Positions 1-12,427 of a DNA stretch of 40,000 nucleotides are shown here, piece after piece. The DNA is taken from assembly GCA_018398765.1 (NCBI GenBank), contig JAHBMJ010000004.1, positions 1 to 40,000 of the forward strand, in the 5' to 3' direction. Each line of letters begins with the position of its first letter. Within the stretch, counting starts at the first letter, position 1. The position numbers and the translations under genes were made by a program. Source of the stretch: Chromera velia. Lineage: Eukaryota; Sar; Chromeraceae. Below the pieces are notes generated by a model. That model did no database searches, was not told where the DNA came from, and was given only the letters and a program-made list of their open reading frames with translations.

Positions 1-626
1 CCCCCCCCCCCCCCCCCCCCACACACACACCTCCATCGACTGCTGCCGCAACCGCGGCATGGACAGAAGAGCTCCCAGAGGTCCTTTCTCTTTCCCCCCG
101 ACTCTGCCTTCCCGAAGCTCCCCTCCTCAGGAGAGACGACGACGCTCTCAGAGGTCCCCTGTCACCCCCCCGATCAACCATCGGCCCGTCTCCCGCCAGT
201 CCCCCTACCCTTGCAGAGTCGGTCAGCACAATCGCAATCGCGTGATCAAGTACGGGGCTGCATGCATGAATGCACGTAGAAAGAAAGAAAGAAAGAAAGA
301 AAGAAAAAAAAAAAAAAAAAAAGAAAGGAGAGAGGCAGGCAGGACAGAAATCATCGAAGCAACATATCCACAGTTCCGTCTGAAATATCTTCTGTCTCTC
401 TCCTTCTCATTCTCTCGTCCGTCAAACGCACACTTTCCCTCCCTTCAGAAAGACAACGAAGAAGAGAAAGGACCTCCCATCAGCCCTTCAAACACTTCCC
501 TCCTCTCGTACCTCCCTGAAACATCGATGCTTCCTTACACAGGCAAGCAGGCAGGCAGACCGTCAGACAGGCAGAAGGCACGTAGACGAACAAAAACAAA
601 CAAAAGAGACAGAGAGACCAACTGAC

Positions 627-2778
627 TCTCCGAGAACATCTTCTGCGTCGGGGAGCCCTCCGGGTGTCAACTTGGGGGAGATTTCTTCCGGCACCACCGG
701 CACCAGGAATTCTGCACAGGCAGGCACGCAGATGTGGGGGGTTCTCCCTCAATTATGCAGACACATGCACACATCCATCACACATGGCTGGCTCAGTATT
801 CATCAAACAAACAGTGAAAGAAGACATAAAGCCCGGACAAATTCTTTGTGCGTGATTGTCTGTCAGGTCGACGCGGCATGCCTCGATCAGAGCTTCACAT
901 GCATTCTGCGCACATATGTGTCGACACAAGGTGATCTCTCTCTCTCTCTTTCTCTCTGTGTGTGTGTGTGTGTATGTGTGTGTGTTTCTCTCTCTCTCTC
1001 TCTCTCTTTTTCTCTCTCTCTCTCTCCCTTCTCTCCCTCTGACAATGAATTCAAACATTTTTTCCTTTTCGCTCTGACTTGGTGCAAAAGAATGAAGGGA
1101 GGGCGATTTCGTCGCGTTTTCTTCCGACACAGTGCTGGTTTGTGTGACTAGCTGCCTGCTTGCCTGCCTGGCTGCGTGTCTGTCTGTCGGCCAGCCTCTC
1201 TCTTTGTCCGTCTGCCTTCATGTCTAAATACAATAGATGGTAAATTTAATTTTCTTCCCTTCCCTCCTTTTGTCTGTCTGATGTCTGACAAACTACCTGC
1301 AGATCCAGAGGCCGCCGCCATGTCACCCCTACTCGGGACCGCCCACTGCATTCACGTATGCAACGATCGAGATGGTAAGGCAAGGCAAGCAGCCGGAATG
1401 AGATGAAAAAGGGGAAAAGGGAATGAGACTCTCGAAGAGTTGTTCTGCATCCCCAATGGAAGAAGACACTGAGTTCCTTCCACACTCTCTGAGTGACTGA
1501 GAGAGAAGCAAATGCAGAAGAGAAAAAGAGAGCAAGCAAGAAGGCATCGCCACTGGAAAAAGAAAGAATGCGTGGTGGACGAGTGACACGAGGACGCATA
1601 GACAGAGTGTGCTGGCTGATTGACACACACACAAAGAGAATCAATCGATCGATCGAAAAGCCAACAGAAAGAAGACGGCATGGGGACGCGTCTTCGCATC
1701 GTCCCATGCAGAAAAAAGAGAACAGAGCGTTCTCTCTCTCTCTGCATCTCATTCGTTACCAATGTTGTCAGCCACAACAAAAAAAAGAAGTCTGACTCAG
1801 AGGAAGAAACGAGGAAAAGGAGAGAGACGGAAACAGACAGACCTCCTGTAAGGCGGGAGGCTTCACAGAAGTTGAAGGCACGGGGGGCCCTGATGAGCCT
1901 GCACCTGCGAGCAGACGGACCGGCACGCACACAGGAAGATCCAGACAGAGAGGCAAAGAAACCGTCAGACTGGAAGAGCCACAGAAAGAGAGAGAGAGAG
2001 AGAGAGAAACCACAAACAAAACAGCCAATTCTCGCACGACCGCATGACCACACCCACCGTTGGCTCTCTGGATTGCTTGCAGGGCCATCATCTGCCCACT
2101 GGGGGCCTGACCCCCTCCTCTCGGGGTCGCCGCTGCGCCTCCTGAGTGGCCATACACCAGAGGAAGGGGCAGAGACGCCTTCCGAGCTCCGTGGCCCGAC
2201 GCTCTGCACTCACTCACTCATTCACTCATTCACTCACTCATTCACTCATTCAGTCACTCACTCATTCACTCATTCAGTCACTCACTTGGGATCAGAAGGC
2301 GCAGGCGAACTGGTCGATCGTTGCATGTCTTCATGTTGCTACATGCTCCTGCTGCTGGACAGACAGCTACCGGAGCGAGGCATCGTCATCCATCCATCGA
2401 TCTGTCAACTTTCTTCTCCGTCCCTGCCTGCCTGCGTGCCAGGATTGCCTCTCCTTTTTCTCTCTTCTCCCCTTCCCTCCTCTCCTCTCCTGTGCAAACA
2501 GCCCCCTGCTCAAAAGAGTTCTTCATTCCTTCCTTCCTTCCTTCCTTCCTTCCTTTATGTCTTTTCGATGGATTTGTTTCGTCTCTCAAGGAGGTTGTCT
2601 AGATCTAGGTGCGCTCGTGCATGCGTGCAGAAAAGAAAAGAGCAGCTCGATCGATCGTTCAAGGAAGGAACTTCATTCCCATGCATGGAAGGAAGTCGGC
2701 GCCTTTCTCCGAAAACGAAATAAAAAACTTCATGCCTTGCATATACGCTCACAAATAGGGACACAGGGAGCGAGAGAA

Positions 2779-2841
<63 letters not shown>

Positions 2842-4865
2842 TGACTGACAGGGGCGTGATTGAAGTAGTCTCAGGGTGAGGCTGGAGGTTCATTGGAGAC
2901 GGGGAGGCGCCTTGCTGGTCTGCGTCCGAAGGTTTGAGAACGCCTGCTTGCTCGCTCGTCTCGTTTGCCCGTCAGTTTGTTGGTTTGTTCATTGATTGAT
3001 GTGCAGTCAGTCATCACACACAAAGGAAGGAAGGAAGGAAGGAAGGAAGGACAGTAGGAGGAAAGAGTCGACTCAATTCAATGCAGGGATAAGATCAATT
3101 AACATGCGACCGAGAAAAAAAAAAGGGGGGACGACGAATTGTTGATAAAACGCCAGAACAAGCAGAGACACACACAATACAGGCAGAAACACACACCACC
3201 TCGTAGACATTCGCAAAGACACCTACCTGGATACGCGGAGGCCGGGACGGATGGGAGGGGACTGAAAGGGAGCTAGGGAAGAGAAGGAGGAATGAAGGAG
3301 GGAAGTCATGAAAGAAATGGAAAATAAAGACGCACACACGGGCTGAAGGAAGGACTTCAAGGAGAGGAGAGGGACAGAGACAGAGAGAGGAGGAGAAGAT
3401 AGACAGACAGACAAACTTGCATCTCATCTCATCTAAGAAAGCTGACCTGGAGGAAGAAAGGTCGCCAGGGGCCCCTCACTCATTCGACGTCTCTTCGCCC
3501 TCAGTTGCCTTGCCTGGGCCTGCATACAGGGAAGGAAGGAAGAACGAAGGCAGGAGGCAGAAAAAAAAGACGTTTTGAAATAGGGGGGAATGAGCCCAGG
3601 AAGGGAAGTGGAAAAGAGAGAGGCGTACCGGAAGGGAAGGAAGAAGGCCACACAGACAGACGAGCAAAAGAGAAAGACAAAAATGGGTGCACCATCCACT
3701 TTCTTATTTCTCGACGGCATCCGTATACTCGAAACCCCGCACAGCAAAGAAGTGGCACGGTAACATAAAGAAGTAACAACATGCAGAGAGTAAACGAACG
3801 AACAGTGAAAGAAACGAACCAACCGAAGCCGCCTCGGGAGAATTTATTTTCGACTTTCCGTCCGCGTAGTCCTGTTCCTCTTCCAAGGCTGCATGCATCC
3901 ATCCATGTATCCTTTCATTCATGCACGTCAAAATGAAGCTCTGAAAGCTTTCTGTAGAATCAAAATGCGCAGAGAGCTCTTCTTAGTCAGACGGACATGC
4001 AGAACGATTTCCTCTTCCGTGTGAGGTCCCACATTTCCTCTACCTCCCATGCAGGTTGCCTTCCACCAAGACTTTTGCCCTGCACGCATTCACCCAAGCA
4101 CCCACCCACCCTGACCGACGCGACCTGACCTGCAGCATACATGTAGCACTCCATTTCCTTCAGAGCCTTTCTGTCTTCTTCTCTGAACTCGGGGTCCTCC
4201 GCAACCAGACCGAAGATCGTCTTCGCAGCGGGAAGGGCCAGAATTTGACCTGCGGCGGCGAGCAGGTGCGGGGACGGACGTACAAGCATGGGAATGCGAC
4301 ACGAAAGAGAAAGTTTTTGCTTGCACGCATACTTAGACGGAGAGCAAAACCCCACCACCCTCCATTCCTTCCCAGGATTCCTTCAGCTTGATGGACGGAG
4401 GGAAGGAAGGTCCGGATAAGAGAGAGAGAGAGAGCCAGGATCGAGAGGAAAATAAAGGCAAAAAAAGGAACGCCCGCCCTGGCTGGAGGTTGTGCGTGTG
4501 TGTACACACCTTTCTGACCTTCCAAAGGGCACAGAAGAGGAGACTGAAGAGCAGATTCGAAAAACACAACAAGACCAGAACAGGAGAGGACAGGGAGGAT
4601 TCATACTATCCTCTCCTTCCTTCCTTCCTTCTATCTTTCAAGAAAAAAAGAACGAACAAATCGACCCAGCAGATCGGTCGTTGGAATGTTCGAAGCGAGG
4701 GAGCTGAGAGAGAAGCTAGACAAGACAGACCGACCCATAAGCATGTAGGCTGTCGGCATTTTCTTCCGCAGAGACCTGCTTGCATCCTCAACCGGGAGAA
4801 GGGGGAAGGGAATAGAGGGGTCAGCAGTCATGTGGAGGTGTGCATTTGATTGTTTTTGGCTGCGC

Positions 4866-4904
<39 letters not shown>

Positions 4905-4947
4905 CCCCCAAAAGTAAATCTGTGTGTGAGTGCGTGTGTGCGTGTGT

Positions 4948-4986
<39 letters not shown>

Positions 4987-5401
4987 TTTCTGTGCCGCGC
5001 GCTCTCCTGTCCGTCTCCTTGTACAGGCGTCTGTCTGAGTCTGTGCATGTGTGACGACGACAGAGAGAGAACAGTTGATTGTTTCGTACATCCTCTGTTC
5101 TAGGACTCAAAGATGAGCTCAAGACAAATTTTGGACCTGTCCTTCCCCCCCGCTTGAACAGTCAAAAGGAGCGAAGAAAGGAAAGAAAGGAGTCAACGAA
5201 GCGCTTTGTGTCACGGATATGGACACACATACACACACGCATACACGCACAGACACAGAGAGAGGGGGGGGAGGGGTGGGAGGGGTGGGAGCGAAAGAAC
5301 GTGCACACAAACGAGAGACAAAACTGACCGAAACGCTAAATCGCAAACAAAGCAAATCTTGTGAAATTCCCGAATTTCCTTCATTGACATCTCCTTCCAC
5401 G

Positions 5402-5441
<40 letters not shown>

Positions 5442-8295
5442 CACACAGAGGGAGAGAGGGAGAGAGACCAAAAAAAAAGTAAAGACCCGAACCCTTACTG
5501 GTCGCATCTAATTGCAAGAACTCTCACATATGTGCAATCAATCAGGCAGGCCAACAAATGCCTTCCTTGCCTTTGTGGCGGTCAGAAAGTCCTTGTGCCT
5601 ACACATCGTGAGAGAGAATGAAGGCCCCCCTCAACCCATCCCTCCCACAGGCCCCCTCCCTCCTGGTCTGTATTTCTCCTCCCTTTCTGATCTTCTGCAG
5701 CCAGTGCTCTCTTTGCTCTGTGCGTGTGCAATTTTCTTTTCTGTCAGAATTTCTTTGTGCACATACACAGCATAGCTGCATAGCTGCATATGGACAACTA
5801 ATCATCTCGGTTCTGCTTCTTTGCTCTCTGCTATGCATCGACTGATTTGGGTGGAGCACATCAATGTTCTTCCTTCCTTCCTTCCTTCCTTCATTTTTGG
5901 ATCACTGATCGACCGGTGGCCTGCTTGCTTGCAATAAAAAAAACTCGACTCGCTTAAATGTTGCTTGCCCGCTTGGCTGCTTGCCTGTTTGAATTCGAGG
6001 ACGAGGCCTACGGAGACTTGCTGCACCTCGTCTCTTTTGAGGAAGGTGACCAGCCTTCTCATCTGCCTCCTGAGGACTTTGGGAGGGGACGTCCCGGGGG
6101 AGAGCGAAAAAGGCCCAGAGCCGGCGATCACGCTGTGGCCCTCAGGCTGCCCGGGGGCAGACACGACGCTGGGGGAGTCGGAATCGTTCAAACTGTTCAC
6201 AGCCAGGGCCGCAGGGTAGAAAGCCTGCATGGGGGTGTGTGGGCAGATTTTTGTGCAAAGAAAGAAAGAAAGAAAAGAAAGAAAGACGTACGTATTCGAG
6301 TGATCATGCACACTCACAGCACAGCATGATATCACATCAGCTTATTCCAGACACCTTGTACTCATGCAGAGAACGTCCGCGCACCTAATTGACTGATGTG
6401 AGAGGGAGATTTATTTCCTCATACGGGGACGGACAAGTGCTGTCACCCACCGCACTCAACTCAACTCAACGGTGAGAGAGAAAGAGGACGGACCGGATAC
6501 GCCGCAAGCGATAGCAAAGAAATGAATGAGTGAATGGGAGAGAGATACAAGCAAATCCAAAATAAGGGAAGAGCAAAAAGCAGAGAAAGAGCAAAAAGCA
6601 GAGAAGAGGAAAACAAATCAGTCAGAAAGAAAGAGAGCCGAGGAGTCAATCAAAAGAGCAGGGAGGAACGAAGGGAGTACAAAAGAAACGAAAGAAATCT
6701 TCTCGTCTCCTCTCCTCTTCGGTCCACTTGAATTGCAGCACACCCATACATACATAGATACATGCACACGCACACTCACCCCGCAAAAGCAGTACAAGCA
6801 GTACAGTGAGAGCTGCAGACCGATGCAAACCCCCCAAAAGTCATTGCTTCCATGCATGCATGCATGCACGCACGCATACATGCACCGACCGACCGACCAA
6901 AACGACCAGCTTGACAAACGCGGCTGGTGATTCGGCAGTTTCCAAGTTGAGGTGGGCCCATCGCATGAAGTACCTGCGATTGATCCATAGATCGACAGAT
7001 TGAGCGAGGAAGGAAGGAAGGAGAAAACTTGTCCCCGAAAGGAGAGAAGTAGAAGAAAGAATGGTGTGAGAGAGAAGGGCTCTCCTCGAAGGATGTATGA
7101 GGAGAGACATTTTGAGGGTTTATCAGACTGGCTCAGGGAGCAGAGAGAAGATCGAACAGAGAAGAAAAGAAGAAAAGTACATGCCGATGTGACAATAAAT
7201 GAATGGCCAAAAGAGTGTGTGTCTTATCTCTCACTTGAACTTCCTTTGACCAACAGCGGGATCACACCACCCATGCATGTTCTTGCTGCTGCTGCTGCCG
7301 CTGATGCAAAACCCAACAACACCCGATTGATTGCACAAGGCAGGCAAGCAGGCAGGCACACATGCAGTTACTGACGCACGTCCTGCCTCTCCTCTTCTTT
7401 CAAGTCTTGCGTTCCCTCTCACTGTCCAGATCAACTCCCCACTGAGCATTGGCAAAGGCGGACAGAGAGATGGGTAGATAGATAGAGACATCCTCTTTCA
7501 GAACGGAGGTATGAATCAAATTCTCCCCTGGCACCCCACCCCCCCACCCACCCATGTACGCACCCACCCACCCACCCCATTTTTCTGTTTTGAACTTGGA
7601 CAGAGTCCACTTTCTTCTTCCGACGCTGGCAATCCACGCAGAGGCCAATCAGAGAGCCCAAACCGCTACCGACCTGAAGCACACACACACATGAGTTGAA
7701 GATAAATGTACGAAAAAATCATCTATGAACTTACACCACTCTTTGACTTGCAGTTGGCACACACGTGCGCAGTCACTCTCTCACACAGAGACGCATCATT
7801 ACACGCATCCTCTTTCACACATGACAGACTTTCACGTGATCACTGGGTTCACACGTTAATCCTCTGCTGCTTCCACTCAAGACAAGGGACAGACAGAGAG
7901 ACTATATCGTCTTTTCTCTACTTTACTTCTTCGCTTCCTTTCGTTCAGACAGAATACATGTTTCTTCTTCTCCCTTCTTTTGTTCATGTGCATAACAAAA
8001 AGACAGACAAACAGACAGGCACTCATACCAAAAGCCTCCTGAGGAATGCAGATCGACACGCGGCTGCACGAACGAACGAACGGACTGACTGACTGACCAG
8101 ACCCGCGAGGACGACCCCGATTGGGCCGAATGGAAGCGCCAGAATTCCGAAAATTCCAGCGCCCATGCAGCACCCCGGGGTCCTGTAACTCTTGTAGGGT
8201 TTGGCCCTCGTACGTTCCAGCCAGTCCCTCTCAAAGAATTGTTCGTCGTTTCCCTCATCGAACACCAAGAGGTCACGCTCGTGTTGGGCGTTCAT
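627..8295 (-). CDS. Gene A: multi-exon membrane protein of unknown function, 3' partial
   Basis: Fifteen exons chain with matching phases, in transcript order: 8295-8098, 7673-7576, 7441-7376, 6973-6907, 6224-5985, 5402-5329, 4775-4735, 4249-4130, 3888-3824, 3519-3447, 2943-2850, 2203-2058, 1898-1843, 1345-1297, 711-627. They encode about 490 residues and the frame stays open off the window start. The start Met at 8295 opens MNAQHERDLLVF. Residues about 41-78 are a Gly-rich hydrophobic stretch (FGILALPFGPIGVVLAGL, then GSGLGSLIGL) followed by a basic CQRRKKK stop-transfer, which suggests one or two close membrane segments. The middle is mostly helical and charged (AEDPEFREEDRKALKEME). Exons 10-15 are Pro/Ser/Gly-rich and probably disordered. 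Most donors are GTCAGT; exon 5 has a GC donor (CAG|GCAAGC). I do not recognise the family. The phase chain makes the gene very likely real, but single exon ends may be off. Downstream exons lie outside the window. Confidence 0.62.
932..1035 (+). repeat. CT-GT-CT microsatellite in gene A intron 14
   Basis: CT repeats flank a GT block at 957-985. Other simple repeats of this gene's introns: C run and AC at 1-30, GAAA and A run at 278-326, GGAA at 3025-3050, CTTC at 2525-2556 and 5868-5892. Confidence 0.9.
2207..2283 (-). repeat. GTGA/ATGA array against the acceptor of gene A exon 12
   Basis: On the minus strand GTGA, ATGA and CTGA units run straight into GTGAGTGCAG at the exon 12 start (2203). 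No pyrimidine tract is visible before this acceptor. Confidence 0.85.
2780..2838 (+). repeat. CA then GA microsatellite in gene A intron 11
   Basis: CA repeats to about 2810, then GA to 2838, just beyond the donor of exon 11. Confidence 0.9.
4867..4985 (+). repeat. CT and GT microsatellite in gene A intron 6
   Basis: CT repeats 4867-4903, then GT with a few variants 4921-4985. A further AC array at 5405-5440 lies just upstream (minus strand) of exon 6. Confidence 0.9.
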
Positions 8296-8703
8296 CTTCC
8301 CTCCCTTCCTTCCTGATCATCGCGATGGATGTACCGGTGCACGCATGCATATGCACATTTGCACATGCTAGACACGAATGAATCACCATCCCCATTGTCA
8401 CACGCAACCTGCCGGTCTCTGTCTCGCCACATGCCCCTGGTTTGTTTCCGTTCTCTTTCCGTCCCTTTTACATTGAAAAATGAGAATTAATGGAGGCGGA
8501 TGGGTGGTATTTGAATCACGGGATACATTTAAAGCGTCGGCAGAAAGATGGGCCTGCCTGTAAGTGATGCTTCTCCGTCCCCAACACCCTCACTCCTCTT
8601 ATGTCCTCTCCCTCGCTCCTCAATGCATTGCAATTCAACGCAACTGTTGTTCACGTGAACGCGGTGCACGAAGGAGAGATGGAGCACGAAGTGTGGAGGA
8701 GAG

Positions 8704-9012
8704 ATGCAGATCGTGAATGTCGGAGGCCTGTCTTCTTCTGCCTCTTTGGCCTTCCTACCAAGCGTTTGGCATCGCAGAAGCAAACTTACACTCACCCAGC
8801 TATTCCGGGACGAGGAGGATCCACAAAGGAAAGAGACAGCAGACGTTCCCCGCAAACAAACAGGATCCCCCTATGGCTATTCTCCGACTGGCGTCACCTT
8901 CTGTCTACCCCCTTTCCCCTTTGGCTCAGACACAAAGGGAGTGGGTGATCAGGACAACACTTTCCCCTTTGGCTCAGACACAAAGGGAGTGGGTGATCAG
9001 GACAACTGTTGA
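8704..9012 (+). CDS. Small ORF with an in-frame 16-residue tandem repeat, weak
   Basis: A 102-residue frame starts MQIVNVGGLSSSASLAF and ends with two copies of a 16-residue unit (FPFGSDTKGVGDQDN), encoded by a near-exact 48-bp DNA duplication that keeps the frame. A GATGCAG just before codon 3 could be a splice acceptor, so this might be a terminal exon. It lies between the divergent starts of genes A and B. There is no recognisable domain, and it may be chance plus a tandem duplication. Confidence 0.22.
   Translation: MQIVNVGGLSSSASLAFLPSVWHRRSKLTLTQLFRDEEDPQRKETADVPRKQTGSPYGYSPTGVTFCLPPFPFGSDTKGVGDQDNTFPFGSDTKGVGDQDNC
8912..9006 (+). repeat. Two tandem copies of a 48-bp unit
   Basis: CTTTCCCCTTTGGCTCAGAC followed by ACAAAGGGAGTGGGTGATCA and GGACAAC, at 8912 and again at 8960. 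The period is a multiple of three. Confidence 0.85.
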
Positions 9013-9904
9013 CTGATATGAAAACGAAGAGTGTGCTAGCTCGCTCTCTGGCTACACAAGTCCGGTCTACATGAGATCTTGTTCAGTACCCTGCACGCCG
9101 AAGCCGTTTCCAGACTGGGAGCGTTCAGGACTCACTTTGCTGCGCTTCGGTTTATCCAGCCTCTTGACCTCGAACGATGCATGGCTCTGAGCAATCAGCA
9201 AGAATTAAGGGGCTAGCTACACAGAAGGATCATGAAATCATGCAGTCAGTCTGACCATGACCATATGTCTGACATGCATTGTCTGACTGCCCCGATTAAA
9301 AAACTGACGCACGCACTGAGCGTCCCAAGTCTGATGCCCCGGAAATATCGCTGAGAGGGCACTTAACACGAAAATGCCTGCTAAATCCTTACAGGGCACT
9401 CACCCAAGCTGTGAGGTTGTGTGTCTCGTCGGCTTAAGCGATAAATCTCATATATTATATATAATTGAAGTGCGGGATCATCGGTTAAGACGAGACTCAG
9501 AGGGCAGCTCACCTGTGAGGCCCCATATGACTCAACAAAAACTCGCATACTGGAACTGAAAAAGTGCCCCCCATGCAGGCCGACTTAATTTCGCTTTCCG
9601 GGCCATTCGCACGGAGTGCTTGAACATGCTTGAACTAGCTGTGACAGCCGGAGTGTATCGACGCAATGCGTCCTGACATGTCCTGATAATCGACGACATT
9701 GTGACGACGAATCAAATGTCCATATGTACGGCCTCTCGCAGCTTCTCCTCCAGGAATCCTCCTGACCGATCTCAGCGGCAATCTGGCGGTAAGAACTCTG
9801 ACTCGCGCGTCAGCTAGAAGTGAGGAGGCGAGACGGCAAGCTTGCTCCTGACGTCGTACGTATATCCACTCTCTAAATCAATAAGTGCCAGTGTCGTGCC
9901 GAAG

Positions 9905-10495
9905 ATGTCGTGCAGTCACCGGATCTCCGGCTTGCTTCTCCGTCCCTCTCACCCTATTCTCTCAAGGGCTTCTGCACGCTCCGTCTCCCGCCCCCTGTCT
10001 GTGAAGAACAGGACGACACAGTCTTCCTCTTCCTCGACATTCGCAAAGCCCGGCCAGGGGCCGAAGTACGGGTGAGTCGGCTTGCGCTGCCAATCAATTC
10101 ATGTTCGCACTTTGCGGCCAGACTGCTATTTGAGAAACTCAACTGACGAGATCCATATCTTCTTGAAAGCAAGAATGCATTCAAAAAGTGCCTCTCTTCT
10201 TTATTAATTAAATTTCCTTTGGTGGTTGTCCCTTCTTCGTCCTCCGCCCGTTTTTTCTTTGTCTCAGCTCTCTTCGACTGTCAGCCGATCCTTCTGACAT
10301 ATTTCGTGCGCGCTAAGGAAGCCTCAGAGGGTTGAATAGGTAGGCAAGTGAATGCGCACGCGGCTGAATGCTGGTGTGTGATGGAGTGTGTGAAGTAAGC
10401 GAACGTCATATGTATGTATGTATGTATGTATGTGTACGTTTGTCTGAAGGTGAGTGTTTGGGTCTCTCTCTCTCTCTCTCTCTCTCCCTCTCCCT

Positions 10496-10574
<79 letters not shown>

Positions 10575-10777
10575 CCTCTCTCTCTCTGTCTCTCTGTGTG
10601 TGTGTGTGTGTGTGCGCGCGCGCTTCTGTGTGACTTGTGTGTCTGCGTACGTGTAGATGTGTGTATATGTGTAAGTGTAAGTCTGTATGTGTAAATGTGT
10701 AAGTATAAGAGTGTGTGTGTAAGCGTGTATGTGAAAGAGTGTTTTGTGTACGTGTAAGAGTGTGTATGTGTGAGTGT

Positions 10778-10818
<41 letters not shown>

Positions 10819-10875
10819 TGGAAGTCGGTAACTGTAAGAGCAAGTGTAAGTGTATAAGTGTAAGAGTGTGTGTTC

Positions 10876-10916
<41 letters not shown>

Positions 10917-12376
10917 GTGTATGTGTTATGTGTGAGTGTGTGCCTGCATCTGTCTGGTTGTGTCCCTGTCTGTCTGTCCGTCTGTCTGTCTGGTGAAAAG
11001 AAGGGAGAAGAAGAAACATATAGTTTGTCTGATTGTGTTTCCGCGCGTGTGTGTGTGCGTGTGTGTGTGCGTGTGTGTGTGTGTGTGTCTATGTGTGTGT
11101 GTCTATGTGTGTGTGTCTATGTGTGTGCGCGTGTGTGTGTTTGTGTTTGTGTGTATGTGTGTGTGTGCGTGTGTGTGTGTGTGTGAGAGAGAGAGTGTGT
11201 GTGTGCGCGCAGGGAGGGAGAGAGATCGAGACAGAGAGAGAAGAGAAAGCGCTGCACGCCTGCCCACCCCGTGATGCATCCATGCAGGTCTCCCGCTCCT
11301 CCTCGTTCCGCTGTTGTCAAAGCGCAGCAACAGCCTCAAGCAGTACAGCAGCAGCAGCAGAACTTGGCGCCGCAAGTGCAGGTAAGCAGGTCGGCAGGCC
11401 TCGTTGGACCTGCATGGATTGTTGGAGAGAGGGAGGCCTGCGTGTTTGTTTGTTTTTTTGTTTGAAGCCGCTCGTCTTCTCTTTCTCTTCTCTCTTCTCC
11501 TCTTGTGAAAGACCAAAAGCTGCAGAGTGTTGGGTGAGTGCGACAAAGTTTTTTGATTTCAAACAAATAAGTCAGTTCGTCGACTTGGCTGCATAGTCTT
11601 TCTTTCCGCACCCCGGGGGGTAAGGAGAGAGAGCTTTCATGAAAAATTGATGATCGAGCGAATCCGTTGAGACGGGCGGACACAGAAGGAAGAAATCGAA
11701 TGAGAATCAGGGTGAGTTCCATGTGACAGGGCCTGCGCCACGTGTCTCCATTTAAATCGATTTGCCTCCCTCCCTCCATGCGTTGAGTGCTGCAGCAGCC
11801 GGGTGGGTGGGGCACCTCCATCCGTGGTGCTCTGGTGGATGGCCTCGCTCATGGAGTCGGGTGGGGGGTCGCCTCTCGTCTTGTTGACTCCGTAATGGGG
11901 CCACGGTATGTCTCTGTCTGTCTGTATGTGCCTGGCCTGTCTGGTTGCATGGGTTTGTTTGTAGCGGGGCCACAGTGAGCACGTGTCTGTGAGTCTTTCC
12001 TCCTTCCTTTTCCGTTTGCGTGGTTGGCTGCCTGTCTTCTACAAATTATGCAGACTCGAAGAGAGAGAAAGAAACAAACAGAAAAAAGGAACAAAGAAAG
12101 AAAGAATAGAAAGAAAGAAACAAAGAAAAAAAGACAGGAAGAAAGAAAGAAAAGAAGACAGAAAGAAACAAAGAAAAAGAGACAGGAAGAAAGGAGGAAA
12201 GACACAAAGAGAGAAAGAAAGGAGAAACAAGTACGAAAGAAAGAAAGAAAGAAAGCAAGCAAGCAAGCAAGAAAGAAAGAAAGGAAGAAAAGCATGGAGA
12301 AAGAAACGGAGGAAGAAAGAAAGAAAGAAAGAAAGCAACAAAAGAAAGAAAGAAAGAAAAAAAGAAAAAGAGAGAG

Positions 12377-12427
<51 letters not shown>

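Larger units (their letters stand above)
8296..9904. other. Divergent intergenic region between genes A and B
   Basis: Presumed promoters of gene A (minus) and gene B (plus) lie here, but I see no defined promoter motif. It contains CACGCATGCATATGCAC near 8340, the weak ORF at 8704-9012 and the 48-bp tandem repeat. From 9010 to 9840 the sequence is of mixed composition with only short frames. Confidence 0.4.

Noticed and set aside
3227-3261. 35-bp candidate exon of gene A (minus strand, between CAG and GTAGGT)
   Set aside because: Good splice motifs, but including it breaks phase with exon 11; exons 10 and 11 join in phase without it.
10324-11186. Long frames reading as HTHTHT, SLSLSL, RERERE or VCVCVC, here and in every other microsatellite
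   Set aside because: They are translations of dinucleotide and tetranucleotide repeats, lie in introns and have no coding composition.
11524-11532. 8-nt microexon AGTGTTGG between CTGCAG and GTGAGT in gene B
   Set aside because: Inclusion would shift the frame; exons 2 and 3 already join in phase.
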